Shown: positions 9,748 to 19,028, numbered from the stretch's first letter. The stretch is 64,000 nt of DNA from Psychrosphaera algicola (GCF_028401425.1 NZ_JAQOMS010000002.1:4588001-4652000), one strand, 5' to 3'. Notes: generated by a model from the sequence alone, not told the origin. Numbers and translations are program-made.

Positions 9748-10182
9748 ATGTTTCAACAAATGGTTAGGTTAACGTTAGCAGCAACAATTTGGCGTAAGTA
9801 CCGCAATTATATTGTCGGTATTTTATCTCTAGTCGCATTTTGGTTATTGCTCAATTTTATTCATCAAGATTATTTGTCTTATGCGCAACTTGATGTTGAA
9901 GCTAATCAGTCAATCATCGCATATTCATATGTACTTAAATGGGGATTAATTTTACTGTCTGCTGGGGTATTTATTCGTTACGTGAAAAAGCCACTGAGCA
10001 GTGACAAAAACAAAACCCTGCAACGCGAGATGGAAAAGTCACATAAGATCAACAAAGAATCGCCGGTATCGGCGAGTTCCGAGACATTAGAAAATGATCC
10101 GTTTGCAAATATTCGAACAAAAAAGTCGTTACGTTCAGAGGCTGATTTTGTTCTTGAAAAAGGTGCAGACAAGAAAAAATAG
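9748..10182 (+). CDS. two-TM membrane protein of unknown function
   Basis: A 144-residue protein with two membrane segments (about residues 22-38, IVGILSLVAFWLLLNFI, and 64-82, VLKWGLILLSAGVFIRYV) and a charged, likely disordered cytoplasmic tail after residue 85 (Lys/Glu/Ser-rich, NDPFANIRTKKSLRSEADFVLEK). No known family recognised. Located downstream of the yejK cluster on the same strand, after a gap of 111 bases. The intact frame, ATG and membrane topology support a real gene. Confidence 0.7.
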   Translation: MFQQMVRLTLAATIWRKYRNYIVGILSLVAFWLLLNFIHQDYLSYAQLDVEANQSIIAYSYVLKWGLILLSAGVFIRYVKKPLSSDKNKTLQREMEKSHKINKESPVSASSETLENDPFANIRTKKSLRSEADFVLEKGADKKK

Positions 10183-10318
10183 ATAGCTGTAGAACGACTA
10201 TTTAATGTTTAGTCATAAACCATAATCGATTTGTCGACCGACGATTATGGTAAACAAAAATGTCTTGTTTGAAGAGAACCGGGCACAAGAATAGCCCATA
10301 CGCAGAATAATATCAGGC

Positions 10319-10756
10319 CTAGTAGTATTCCAGCTCGCTCATTATCATCAACTTACTAATTCTATCTTTAGACATGCCAACTTCGCATTCTTTTAACCGA
10401 GCGGATGCCATCATTACGTCGGGCAAAAGGCTAAGTATTGCCACTGGCAATTGATCTTTTTGAAATTTTGAAAATATTTTATCGATTTTTTAAAACCAGC
10501 AATGGCGTCTTTGCGGCCACTTGATTCACTCGCTTCCTCAAGTTTAAAAATAATGCTGTTTTCCCATAAGTCATTTCTCGCTCAAATTGATTGTCGGCAG
10601 CATCTAAACAACGAAGATATTTTTTTCGTCCTGTTTATGCTTACTCTGACAATTTTTGATTTCTACAATCGCAGTATCATTAGCGCGAGTGTCCGTCGAT
10701 ATGGTCAATAATAATCCAACACAAACTTGGAGCATGACAATTGATTTCGTAAGCAT
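10319..10756 (-). pseudogene. LprI/DUF1311-like secreted protein, reading frame interrupted
   Basis: From an ATG at 10756 the minus strand encodes a signal-peptide-like N-terminus (MLTKSIVMLQVCVGLLLTIS) and TAIVEIKNCQSKHKQDEK. A one-base shift in the A run near 10620 leads to KKYLRCLDAADNQFEREM; another shift near 10540 leads to EASESSGRKDAIAGFKKSIKYFQ and FKKINCQW. A last shift gives ASARLKECEVGMSKDRISKLM, ending at TAG. The spaced cysteines (C...YLRCLD...NCQW...LKEC) and the alanine/arginine pattern recall the lysozyme-inhibitor LprI/DUF1311 fold. Given the indel rate elsewhere, it may be an intact gene in reality. Function is inferred weakly. Confidence 0.45.
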
Positions 10757-10776
10757 AAATTAAAACCTCAAATCAG

Positions 10777-11076
10777 TTATGGTAATACTATTTTATAAGG
10801 TTTAACGATGGAGTGGTCGTAAACACCTGCTTTGATATATGGATCTTCATCAGCCCACGCCTTAGCATCGGCTAAAGAATCAAATTCTGCAACAACTAAT
10901 GAACCTGTAAATCCGGCTTCACCTGGATTTTCGTTATCAATCGCCGGGAACGGGCCAGCAACAAAAAGTCTATTTTGTTGTTTTAAGTCGTTTAAGCGTT
11001 TTAAGTGAAGTTCGCGAACGGATAGACGTTTTTCCAAACTGTTTTCTACATCCTGCGAGCAGATCATGTAATACAT
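10777..11076 (-). CDS. yciI: YciI family protein
   Basis: A 99-residue ferredoxin-like-fold protein. The KRLSVRELHLKRL, AGPFPAIDNENPGEAGFTGS and FDSLADAKAWADEDPY segments match E. coli YciI closely, including the conserved His and Asp thought to form a pseudo-active site. Biological role is unknown. Intact; the next gene upstream on the opposite strand is a transporter. Confidence 0.92.
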   Translation of the reverse strand: MYYMICSQDVENSLEKRLSVRELHLKRLNDLKQQNRLFVAGPFPAIDNENPGEAGFTGSLVVAEFDSLADAKAWADEDPYIKAGVYDHSIVKPYKIVLP

Positions 11077-11249
11077 ATAAAAATTCCAATTATTTGAGAA
11101 GTACGGATCTTGCTACAAATGACATAAAAATCAAGTCGGATGGGAAGACAGTTGCTAAATTAGTTGATAGCATGCTTCGCAATGGTGATCTTAGTTAACT
11201 TAAGGTCAACCTAAAATAATAATTATAATGATAATAAAAGGTAGTCTGT

Positions 11250-12671
11250 ATGAGTGCGGATAGAGAGCATTTTTCGTCAAAACTCGGTTTTATACTTGCC
11301 GCGGCCGGCTCGGCTGTTGGTATCGGAAATTTAGTTGGTTTTCCTGTGGCTGCTGCTAAAAATGGTGGTGGTGCGTTTTTGTTTATTTATGCAATTTTTG
11401 TCATCGTTATCTGTTTGCCAGTCATGATGGCCGAAATGGCCTTGGGTCGAAGCACAAATAAAGACCCGTTAGGTGCCTATACTGAAATATCTGAAGGCGA
11501 TAAGAAATGGAAGGTTGCTGGCTTAATCGGTGTCATAACGCCGTTTATGATTGGGGTATTCTATCTCGTAATAACAGTTTGGATATTTGGTTATTTGGCA
11601 GGTGCGATTACCGGAGATCTCGATTTACTCGCTAATCCAAACACCTTTGGTGAATTTATTACCGGTAAGTCATTGTTTGGTTACATGGTTGGTGTAGTTG
11701 CTTTGACGGGATTCATTCTGATGAGCGGGGTTAAGCAGGGCATAGAACGTGCTGCCAAAATTCTTATGCCGACACTATTTATGCTGTTGGTCATGTTAGT
11801 CATCTATGTTTTGACTCTAGATAATGCGATGGCCGGAGTGAAGTTTTATATCTTGCCTGACTTTTCGAAAATAACAGCAAGTGTAGTAAGTGGTGCCTTG
11901 TCTCAGGCATTTTTCTCATTATCTCTCGGTATGGGTATATTAATTACCTATGGGTCATATATGAATCGCAATCAAGACATTGCTGATTCTTCTAAGCTAG
12001 TCGCTCTAACAGACACAGGTGTCGCTTTTGTTGCTGGTTTAATGATAATGCCAGCGATATTTAGTTTTGACCCTCAAATCGACCCGTCGTCGCTTTCTGA
12101 GTCATCCATCTCACTTATCTTCGTATTAATTCCTAAAATATTTTTGTCGCTGCAAACCGACATAGGTTATTTTGGCGCAAGCGCTATCGCATCGGTGTTT
12201 TTCTTATTGGTATTTTTTGCGGCGATTACGTCACTTGTATCGATAATAGAAGTACCAAATGCGGCATTAATGGAACAACAATGTATTAGCCGTAAGAAGT
12301 CGTTGGTGATTTTAGGACTAATGGTTGTTGTACTAAGTGTATTTGCATCTATGTCGTTTGGAATGTCAGAATTTTTTACCAAGTTTGTTTGGTATGCCGG
12401 GGCTGATAAATCCTTATTTGATGTCATTTACGATGTATTTTACGATACTATTTTGCCACTTAACGGCTTGTTAATTTGTTTGTTTGTTTCTATGAGATGG
12501 AAAAAACACAACTTTAACAACGCACTTAAAGAAGGGGCTGCAGCTGGTAAACATAGCTTTTTGTTTAAGTATTCAGATGTTGCGTTATCGACCGTCATTC
12601 CACTGATCTTATTTGTTATCTTTGCAAATACCGTGGCGTTGAAGTTTTTTGGGGTAAATTTACTCTTCTAA
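11250..12671 (+). CDS. sodium-dependent transporter, neurotransmitter:sodium symporter (SNF) family
   Basis: A 473-residue LeuT-fold secondary transporter, probably for amino acids, driven by Na+. The first helix reads AAAGSAVGIGNLVGFPVAAA followed by KNGGGAFLFIY, matching the unwound substrate/Na+ site helix of LeuT-type proteins. About 11-12 membrane segments follow, including GALSQAFFSLSLGMGILITYGSY (the TM6 region). The Arg of the usual WRFP extracellular gate is Gly here (LVGFP). ATG at 11250 has AAAAGG 8 bases upstream. Intact, with its own promoter region and a strong terminator downstream. Substrate not deducible. Confidence 0.9.
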   Translation: MSADREHFSSKLGFILAAAGSAVGIGNLVGFPVAAAKNGGGAFLFIYAIFVIVICLPVMMAEMALGRSTNKDPLGAYTEISEGDKKWKVAGLIGVITPFMIGVFYLVITVWIFGYLAGAITGDLDLLANPNTFGEFITGKSLFGYMVGVVALTGFILMSGVKQGIERAAKILMPTLFMLLVMLVIYVLTLDNAMAGVKFYILPDFSKITASVVSGALSQAFFSLSLGMGILITYGSYMNRNQDIADSSKLVALTDTGVAFVAGLMIMPAIFSFDPQIDPSSLSESSISLIFVLIPKIFLSLQTDIGYFGASAIASVFFLLVFFAAITSLVSIIEVPNAALMEQQCISRKKSLVILGLMVVVLSVFASMSFGMSEFFTKFVWYAGADKSLFDVIYDVFYDTILPLNGLLICLFVSMRWKKHNFNNALKEGAAAGKHSFLFKYSDVALSTVIPLILFVIFANTVALKFFGVNLLF

Positions 12672-12713
12672 CATTAAAGTGAACTCGATGATGTTAGTTA
12701 TCGACTAGACATT

Positions 12714-12776
12714 AAAAAAGCCGCTATGATGAAATATGTCCAAGGTTATGGGAGATTTCATCTTAGCGGCTTTTTT
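12714..12776. terminator. bidirectional terminator between transporter and rraB
   Basis: Long hairpin: AAAAAAGCCGCTA...GATGAAAT pairs with ATTTCATC...TAGCGGCTTTTTT around a loop of about 20 bases. It has A and T runs on the two sides, so it can serve the convergent genes on both strands. Confidence 0.85.
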
Positions 12777-12824
12777 GAAGCGTTATTTGGCATCCAAATG
12801 AACTGTCGTTAGTAATGTGAGCGT

Positions 12825-13220
12825 TTAGGTATAAGAATCTTCTTCTAAGTCTTCTTCTGACTCATCATCTTCACCCATATAAACACCCCAACCATCTGAA
12901 TAACCGTTGTGTTTTTCTGCGATACGTTTGTAGTCTTGTTCAAACTCGCTGATTGCTTCATATGTGACTGGGAGTTCTTTAGAAATTTGCAATTCTATTG
13001 CGTCACTCTCTTTACCGCCGTGGTCGTATTTTCTGTTTTCAACCTTAACAATGGCTTCTTGTTCGTCAATTCGTCTTAAGAATATTTTTGCTACAGCATC
13101 AGCGTCTTCTTCTTTATGAAAAAGCGCAAAAAAATCGACAACATATTCTTCACTGAAATCAAATCCGGCGTCAAACATCTCTTGTAAAATTTGACCAGTT
13201 TCATCTTTGGGAAATTGCAT
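12825..13220 (-). CDS. rraB: regulator of ribonuclease E activity B
   Basis: RraB-type inhibitor that binds RNase E and modulates the degradosome. The 131-residue protein has the MQFPKDETGQILQEMFDAG start, the YDGWGVYM-like element (HNGYSDGWGVYMGED) and the acidic C-terminal tail (EDDESEEDLEEDSYT) typical of the family. Intact. Lies convergent to the transporter and upstream of queF's end on the same strand, with about 90 bases between. Confidence 0.9.
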   Translation of the reverse strand: MQFPKDETGQILQEMFDAGFDFSEEYVVDFFALFHKEEDADAVAKIFLRRIDEQEAIVKVENRKYDHGGKESDAIELQISKELPVTYEAISEFEQDYKRIAEKHNGYSDGWGVYMGEDDESEEDLEEDSYT

Positions 13221-13310
13221 AATATTCCATTTCTAACGTGTTAATTCGTAATAGGGCGATTGTAAGGCAATTTGCCGATAGGTGAAATGTATTCCACCTA
13301 TCTGACGTAA

Positions 13311-14218
13311 TTATTGCCTGTGGGTTCTTATATTGTGTTCAATAGGTTGACTTGAGCTGCTTCTAAAGGGATTAATATCTAATCCGCCTCTTCTGGTATA
13401 ACGGGCATAAACCGATAGTTGGCTTGGATTACATGCGTCAATAATGTCACAGTAAATCCGTTCAACACATTGTTCGTGAAACTCATTGTGCATCCGAAAC
13501 GAGATCAGATAGCGCAATAAGGATTCATGGCAAATTTTAGAACCAGTATAACTAATGATGATGCTTGCCCAATCTGGTTGATTGGTGATCAAACAGTTAG
13601 ACTTTAATAAGTTGCTGTTGATGGTTTCAGTCACAACTTTTGGACTGCTGTCGCTACTGTCTTCGACGTCGTCTTTGGCAGCAGAGTCCGCTAGTGATAA
13701 TAACTGGTCATTGTATTGGTAATCAGTAACTGTTATATCAAGTCCGTCGATATTGGTGCCTTAAGCAGTTGTTGAATTTGGAACTTATTAGGATCAGTGA
13801 CATCAAACAATTCAACATTAACGGGCGCTCCCGCACACAAACTTAAGTCTTTGGCCATGGTTTCTTTAACCATTTCCCAGTCCGAAAACTGAGTTTGATT
13901 AAAGCTATTTAAGTATAACTTAAAGGATTTACTCTCAATTAAATTAGGACTTATGGCTGGCACCAAAAACTCTGCGATGGCAACAATAGGTTTGCCATTT
14001 GGGTTTAACCAACTTAGCTCATAACCGGTCCATAAGTCGTGGCCGTAAAATGGCATGGCAGCCGGAATGGTGAGTTGATCACGATTTAAGCTCCTTGGCA
14101 CCGGTTGCAGTAACTTTGCATCGTACTGGTCGTGGTATTTGGTTGTTTTACCTAAAGTTAGCTCGTTTAAAATATCAGATTCGTTATACTTGTCGTTCAT
14201 GTTTTCCATGTCGTTCAT
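13311..14218 (-). CDS. queF: NADPH-dependent 7-cyano-7-deazaguanine reductase (one frameshift)
   Basis: Reduces preQ0 to preQ1 in queuosine biosynthesis. Long bimodular (YqcD-type) form. The N-terminal half carries LTLGKTTKYHDQYDAKLLQ, VPRSLNRD and the QueF motif ESKSFKLYLNS. The C-terminal half has the catalytic Cys (LLKSNCLITNQPDW), HNEFHEQCVERIY and YARYTRRGGLDINPFRS. The first frame ends at 13733; one base over, near 13747, the sequence runs GLDITVTDYQYNDQLLSL into the second part. About 302 codons in total. Divergent from syd, as in E. coli. Confidence 0.94.
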
Positions 14219-14300
14219 GTCGATTGGGCCAAGAGTTTATATACCGCTGGTATATTTGATATGGCTATTGTACTTAGGTTTAACTAGAAGTGAAAATTTT

Positions 14301-14842
14301 ATGGACCAAGATTTAATTCAAAATTTGACGTCGTTAGTAACAAAGGCGCAGGTGTTGACAGCTGCACGAGGATATAACGACTTTGAACGAGACGAACAAT
14401 GGCCGTCTCCTTGCGAAACCGAAGTTGACGGACAGTGGCAATGGGCACCGGTATTGCAAACCGAAGCCGGATTTGAGGGGACTTTAGCAATGTCGAATCG
14501 GCCTTAAACATTAAAATAGATCAACAATTTCAAGCGTTTTTTTCCACTTACTTTAGTTCAAATATCCTTGCTAAACATAAAGATGGTGATTTGGAGTTAT
14601 TGCAAGCTTGGTCTGAAGAGGATTATGCTCGTTTGCAACAAAACTTGATCGGTCACTTAATGATGAAACAGCGCCTAAAACAATTGCCAACTTTGTTTTT
14701 TGCGGTAACCGACGAAGAAGATCTAAATTTAGTTGTTAACAACTTAACGGGTGAAGTGTGTTTAGAATATGTTGGTAAAGAACCACATACCGTATTGAGT
14801 CGAAATTTGGCGACGTTTTTAGCCGAGTGTGAACCAGTTTAG
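14301..14842 (+). CDS. syd: SecY-interacting protein Syd (one frameshift)
   Basis: Cytosolic protein that binds SecY and is thought to monitor translocon assembly. Start ATG 14301 (MDQDLIQNLTSLVTKAQ). The motif DEQWPSPCE and WQWAPV follow. The first frame ends after TLAMSNRP; one base over, near 14485, it reads DFSNVESALNIKIDQQF and then continues QAWSEEDYARLQQNLIGH and NLTGEVCLE to the stop at 14842. Corrected length is about 180, typical for Syd. Divergent from queF, convergent with rnt. Confidence 0.92.
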
Positions 14843-14855
14843 TAAACTGGTTCAC
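14829..14855. repeat. perfect 27-bp palindrome over the syd stop codon
   Basis: GTGAACCAGTTTA - G - TAAACTGGTTCAC: 13-base arms around a single central base. It spans the last codons of syd and the gap before the convergent rnt. There is no U tract on either side. It could form a hairpin that protects or separates the two converging transcripts, or act as a protein-binding site. Confidence 0.8.
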
Positions 14856-14866
14856 GGTAGAGCTAT

Positions 14867-15556
14867 TTATTCGGCTTCTTGCACCATTGGCCAGCCGCCA
14901 AGTGCTTTATAACGATTTACCATCATACAAAATAAGTCTGCGGTTTTTTCAGTATCATATAAAGCTGAGTGGGCAGACGCGTTGTCAAAGCCTAACCCGG
15001 CTCGTTTACATGCTTCGGCCAAAACGGTATGGCCAAGAGTAAGCGCTGCAAATGAGGTGGTATCGAACGTTACAAATGGGTGAAAGGGTACCCGTTTATA
15101 ATTTACCCGCTCTACTGCAGACATTAAAAATCCGTGGTCAAATGCCGCGTTATGTGCAACAACTACAGAGCGGTTACATCCTGCCGCTTTCTGGCCTTTT
15201 CTGACCATTTTGCAAAGTTCTTTGATCATAGTTGCTTCATCGACTGCGCCACGAAGCGGATTAAATGGGTCGATACCATTAAACTCTATAGCGGCTTTTT
15301 CGATGTTTGCGCCTTCAAAAGGTTCAACGTGAAAATGAATTGTTTCATCTTTAACTAGGTTTCCGTCGTCATCCATTTTTAAGGTAACAGCTGCAATTTC
15401 TAATAATGCGTCAGTTGTTTTATTAAAACCGGCGGTTTCAACATCAATAACAACAGGATAAAACCCACGGAAACGGGACGCCAATGTATTTGTTATTTGT
15501 GGCTCAGCTGGCGAAGTGGCGCTTGGTTGGTTTGGTGATAATTCGTCATTACTCAA
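14867..15556 (-). CDS. rnt: ribonuclease T
   Basis: DEDD-family 3'-5' exonuclease that trims tRNA and other stable RNA 3' ends. The three exonuclease motifs are visible: VVIDVETAGFNKTTDALLEI (ExoI), HNAAFDHGFL (ExoII) and HSALYDTEKTADLF (ExoIII, with the catalytic His). Intact, 229 residues. The first ~25 residues (Ser/Pro-rich) are extra relative to the core. Convergent to syd. Confidence 0.95.
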   Translation of the reverse strand: MSNDELSPNQPSATSPAEPQITNTLASRFRGFYPVVIDVETAGFNKTTDALLEIAAVTLKMDDDGNLVKDETIHFHVEPFEGANIEKAAIEFNGIDPFNPLRGAVDEATMIKELCKMVRKGQKAAGCNRSVVVAHNAAFDHGFLMSAVERVNYKRVPFHPFVTFDTTSFAALTLGHTVLAEACKRAGLGFDNASAHSALYDTEKTADLFCMMVNRYKALGGWPMVQEAE

Positions 15557-15933
15557 GATTTTGGTCTCTTTTTATTGCAGTTTAGATTCAGCGAGAGATT
15601 GAAATTATCCCATTTTAGCGCTGGCATTAACACTCAATATTAAATAATCTTTTTATTCAAATTGAAGAATAAAAATAGTGGCTAAAAGTGAGTGTTCGGC
15701 CGATATAAATAAGTAACTATTGGCAAAGTGGCGTGGAACGTAAAACTGGAACGTTTTTAGCATGTCCACAGAGGTAATGTCTTATCGTGGTGAAGTGTAT
15801 GACAAATTCAGCCAGTGCAAATTAGCTCGCTAGAACATTTTCATACGCGTTTTTGAATAATACAAATGATTAGACGACGCAAAATGCGATAACACATTAA
15901 TTACAATGTGACATGTTGATAAAGGTTTTTTAA
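15557..15933. other. intergenic region between rnt and motY
   Basis: 377 bases between divergent genes. No coding signal or structured RNA is evident. It must hold the promoters for rnt and motY, but I cannot place them with confidence. Confidence 0.5.
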
Positions 15934-16812
15934 ATGAACAAGATACTTAAGCAACTGCTCCTTGTTGTGCCATTTTTACTTAGTAGCTTTGTGTCCTCAG
16001 CGGGCATGCGCAGCTATAGTGGCACCTTAGAAAACTCCAAATGGCAAGTTTCACAAAAAAGTCGGTTGCAATGCCAACTCACACATAACATTCCAAATTA
16101 CGGGGAAGCCTTGTTTGTTAGTGAAGCCAATAAAATCTCAAATATGGGTTTTGAGCTTGACCTTAAACGATTACCGGCTGATTATTCGTTAGCGCAGGTG
16201 ATGTCTGTGCCACCACGGTGGATGCTAAGGTAAGGGCGCAACACCTATTGCAGAACTTCAATGGCATCGTCAATTTAATGGCGACTTAGATGAAAAATCT
16301 GCATGGGTCATGTTAACTGAATTAGAAAAAGGGTATTTTCCAACGCTTTATTATGCCGATTGGCACAATAAACGCGACAGAGTGTCAGTGGCATTGTCGG
16401 CAACTAATTTTAAAGATAACTATTATCAATTTTTGGACTGCATAGACAATCTTTTGCCGTACAGTTTTGATGATATTTCATATGCGCAATTGCATTTTGA
16501 AAAAACAGTTCAAAGCTCGATAAAGCCTCGCGCAATAAATTGGCACAAATCGAAGAATACTTAAAACACGACAAAGACATTGAATTTATTTCTGTCAAAG
16601 CTTACAGCTCGTCGTGGGGCGGCAGGTATACCAATTTAAAAATGTCAGAAAAACGAGCCATGATGTTAAAACAATTTTTTGTCGATTTAGGTGTTGTCCA
16701 AGACAAAATTGAAACCGAAGGTTTTGGTGAGAAACGCCACATTGCGTCAAACCAAAATGAACTTGGCCGTGGTGAAAACCGCAGAGTTGTTATCGAGCTT
16801 ATCAAGCCATAA
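15934..16812 (+). CDS. motY: sodium-type flagellar protein MotY (two frameshifts)
   Basis: Periplasmic T-ring protein of Na+-driven polar flagella; its C-terminal OmpA-like domain binds peptidoglycan and anchors stators. Signal peptide MNKILKQLLLVVPFLLSSFVSS, then MRSYSGTLENSKWQV and RLQCQLTHNIPNYGEA match the Vibrio MotY N-terminal domain. Breaks near 16230 and 16540 shift the frame. Between them lies ELEKGYFPTLYYADWH and CIDNLLPYSFDDI; after them LAQIEEYLKHDKDIEFISV, TEGFGEKRHIASNQNE and NRRVVIELIKP, the OmpA-like end. Corrected length is about 293 residues. Suggests a sodium-driven polar flagellum. Confidence 0.92.
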
Positions 16813-17096
16813 CCTCCCAACTCTCCTAAATAAACGGAGCTATCCCGTGACATAGCTCCGCTATCAATTACTAGGATTATAGAGCTTAATTCATAGCTCA
16901 AAAGTCAAAAGTCATCCAAATTAAATTTAGATATAAAGTACAGTTGGATTATTCGCTTGAGTAAAGTAATGTATTTAATTAGATAAAACTTGGCAGTAAC
17001 CAATTAATTGTTGCGACAGTTCATTTGCAGGTGTTCGGGTTGTAAGAGTGTTTGGTCGAACGGATTTAAATAGCGTTTAACATCTTAACGGAGTAA

Positions 17097-17645
17097 GTGG
17101 TGAAGGATTTTGTGGAGTTAGGTTTACCTGACAAAATGGATATTAAGCGTCAATATAACGCGATGACAATCACTAGGAAATGGTTTGGTTGGCAAGTGAT
17201 TTTTCTAACTGTATTTGCTGTTGTTTGGAATGGTATTATTTTTAACAACTATTTGAGTGTTGAAGCTTACAGTGAGTTGCCTTGGATACATATTATCGCA
17301 GGTATTGCTGTAACCTATTACGCCATTACTGGCTGGTGTAATGTCACCAACATTCATGTTACGAAGCAGCAAATTCAAATTAGCCACAAACCATTACCTT
17401 GGATTGGCAATAAAACCATAGACTCCCATGACATTAAGCAGTTGTACGTAAAAGAAAAAACCTCTAGAAACCGGAATCACAACTCGTACTCTGTTAGTTA
17501 TGAAGTCCATACCATTACAAATAGTGGCAAAGTGACGAGATTACTTAGCGGATTGTCAACAAGTGAACAGGCGTTATTTGTTGAGCAAGAAATAGAAAAA
17601 TACTTGGGAATAGAAAATAAACTAGTTCGTGGTGAGTTAAGTTAA
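17097..17645 (+). CDS. membrane protein with PH-like C-terminal domain, unknown function
   Basis: About 182 residues, GTG start. Two membrane segments (WQVIFLTVFAVVWNGIIF; WIHIIAGIAVTYYAITGW) are followed by a soluble domain. That domain (VTKQQIQISHKPLPWIGNKT, DIKQLYVKEK, YEVHTITNSGKVTRLLSGL, EQALFVEQEIEKYLGI) has the alternating strand pattern and terminal helix of a bacterial PH-like domain. The conserved-looking LPWIGNKTI and LLSGL segments suggest a real family but I cannot name it. First of a run of short membrane genes on this strand. Confidence 0.65.
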   Translation: MVKDFVELGLPDKMDIKRQYNAMTITRKWFGWQVIFLTVFAVVWNGIIFNNYLSVEAYSELPWIHIIAGIAVTYYAITGWCNVTNIHVTKQQIQISHKPLPWIGNKTIDSHDIKQLYVKEKTSRNRNHNSYSVSYEVHTITNSGKVTRLLSGLSTSEQALFVEQEIEKYLGIENKLVRGELS

Positions 17646-17762
17646 TGAGCTGTTTATTACGTTATTAGGTTTTCGTAGCCGATATTGAAATAACAGCGGC
17701 GCCAAATTAGACACAATGTGCCTGCGAAATTAGCGCAGGTAAAAGAATACAAGGATGGTTTT

Positions 17763-18134
17763 ATGAAATGTTTTACCCACCAAGTTGATTCCGTTGGAAT
17801 ATGTAAGTCGTGCAATAAAGCAGTATGTTCAGAATGTGCTGTTGATACTGGAAGAGGGCTTGCCTGTAGCGATTTTTGTGTTGAAGAACTGAACGATATA
17901 AATGTCATCATGGATAAAAGTAAACAAATTTATGGCATAGGCAATGACAGTAAATTACCGCCTACCGGGATCCTGATGTATATGTTTTTTGCCGCAGCTT
18001 TTATAGGTTTTGGCGTTTATCAAACAATATTGAAAGGACGCCCTGACTACTTTTTATTTGTAATGGGAACGGGTTTCTTAGTGGTAGGCGGATTAGCCTG
18101 GTACCGTAATAGAAAGTTAAATATCAACTGTTAG
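17763..18134 (+). CDS. B-box-like zinc-finger membrane protein
   Basis: A 123-residue protein beginning MKCFTHQVDSVGICKSC followed by NKAVCSECAVD, a Cys/His array (C-x2-H...C-x2-C...C-x2-C) resembling a B-box/zinc-ribbon fold, then SDFCVEEL. The C-terminal half has two membrane segments (ILMYMFFAAAFIGFGVYQ; YFLFVMGTGFLVVGGLAWY). An upstream in-frame ATG at 17718 is possible, but the zinc-finger family usually begins at MKC.TH. Soluble zinc domain anchored in the inner membrane; partner and role unknown. Confidence 0.7.
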   Translation: MKCFTHQVDSVGICKSCNKAVCSECAVDTGRGLACSDFCVEELNDINVIMDKSKQIYGIGNDSKLPPTGILMYMFFAAAFIGFGVYQTILKGRPDYFLFVMGTGFLVVGGLAWYRNRKLNINC

Positions 18135-18183
18135 TTTTTATCAATTGTTGTATGGATTTGGTAACGAAATGGAATTTTGAAAA

Positions 18184-18497
18184 ATGGAATATAGAAAAGA
18201 AAGCGTGATCTCAAGAGTGTTGAAACACTACTTATTGCCCTCAATTTTACTAATATACTGCCTAGTTGGTGCTTTTTGGGCCGGAGTCCCAATGTATAAA
18301 AAAAGTGGAACTGTTGAATTGATGGGTACAGAAGCCTTATTTTTGTCAATTGCCCCGCACTATGGTTAATTAGTGATTTAGTTATGTATGAGCCTATTTT
18401 AAACCTAAGCAAGAAGCAAAGATTAGTATGGGGTACGTTGATATTCATACCAGCGGTCTATGTGTTTTGTAGTACGATTTTTTCTGATCCCAACTGA
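18184..18497 (+). CDS. small two-TM membrane protein (one frameshift)
   Basis: Starts MEYRKESVISRVLKHYLLPS with one membrane segment (ILLIYCLVGAFWAGV), breaks near 18358, and resumes LWLISDLVMYEPIL, KKQRLVWGTLIFIPAVYVFCSTI with a final stop at 18495-18497. About 104 residues with two or three membrane segments. No family recognised. Follows the zinc-finger membrane gene by 49 bases. Confidence 0.5.
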
Positions 18498-18629
18498 AGA
18501 CGTTAAAAATAAGTTTTTGTGGTAACTCCGGTCATAGTAACGCACTCATTTGACTTTGGAACAGCCTTCAGAATAGACTTGGTTAACAGTTAGTTATTTA
18601 AATGTCTGGGATTGAAATTGGTGTAAGTA

Positions 18630-18962
18630 ATGAGCTTTATATTGTTTTTGGCGATTGTTATTGGCTTCACTGTATTGCCGATAATGATTTCGGCCAAGAT
18701 ATTAAAGGCGAACAAAACGTCGTTTAAAGCTTGTTTAATTAGTGCTGTTGGGGCTGTTTCGGTTGAGCATTTCACCCGCACAGCAATTGAAAATCAGGGC
18801 TTTGCTGGATTAGCTGCGTTAATCATAAACGGTATACTTTTTTCTTTGGTGCTTGGCACTGGCTTTTGGAAAGGTTTAACTATTTCATTGTTAGCTTTGG
18901 GCGTACAAATACTAATTGGGTACATTTTTGTGGGTATAGGGTTATCTACCGGTACTATTTAG
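18630..18962 (+). CDS. small membrane protein, unknown function
   Basis: 110 residues, almost entirely hydrophobic, with about four membrane segments (FILFLAIVIGFTVLPIMISA; CLISAVGAVSVEHF; LAALIINGILFSLVLGTGF; LLALGVQILIGYIFVGIGL). No recognised motif. ATG at 18630 lacks a strong ribosome site. Intact and on the same strand as its neighbours. Confidence 0.55.
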   Translation: MSFILFLAIVIGFTVLPIMISAKILKANKTSFKACLISAVGAVSVEHFTRTAIENQGFAGLAALIINGILFSLVLGTGFWKGLTISLLALGVQILIGYIFVGIGLSTGTI

Positions 18963-19028
18963 GTTACACCATTATAAGAAACTGCAATTTACGAAGTTAC
19001 TAGCTTGCTTTTTATCTAAAGGATTATC

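Noticed and set aside
10502..10711. 69-residue plus-strand frame
   Set aside because: Antisense to the interrupted LprI-like gene, with no ribosome site or recognisable domain.
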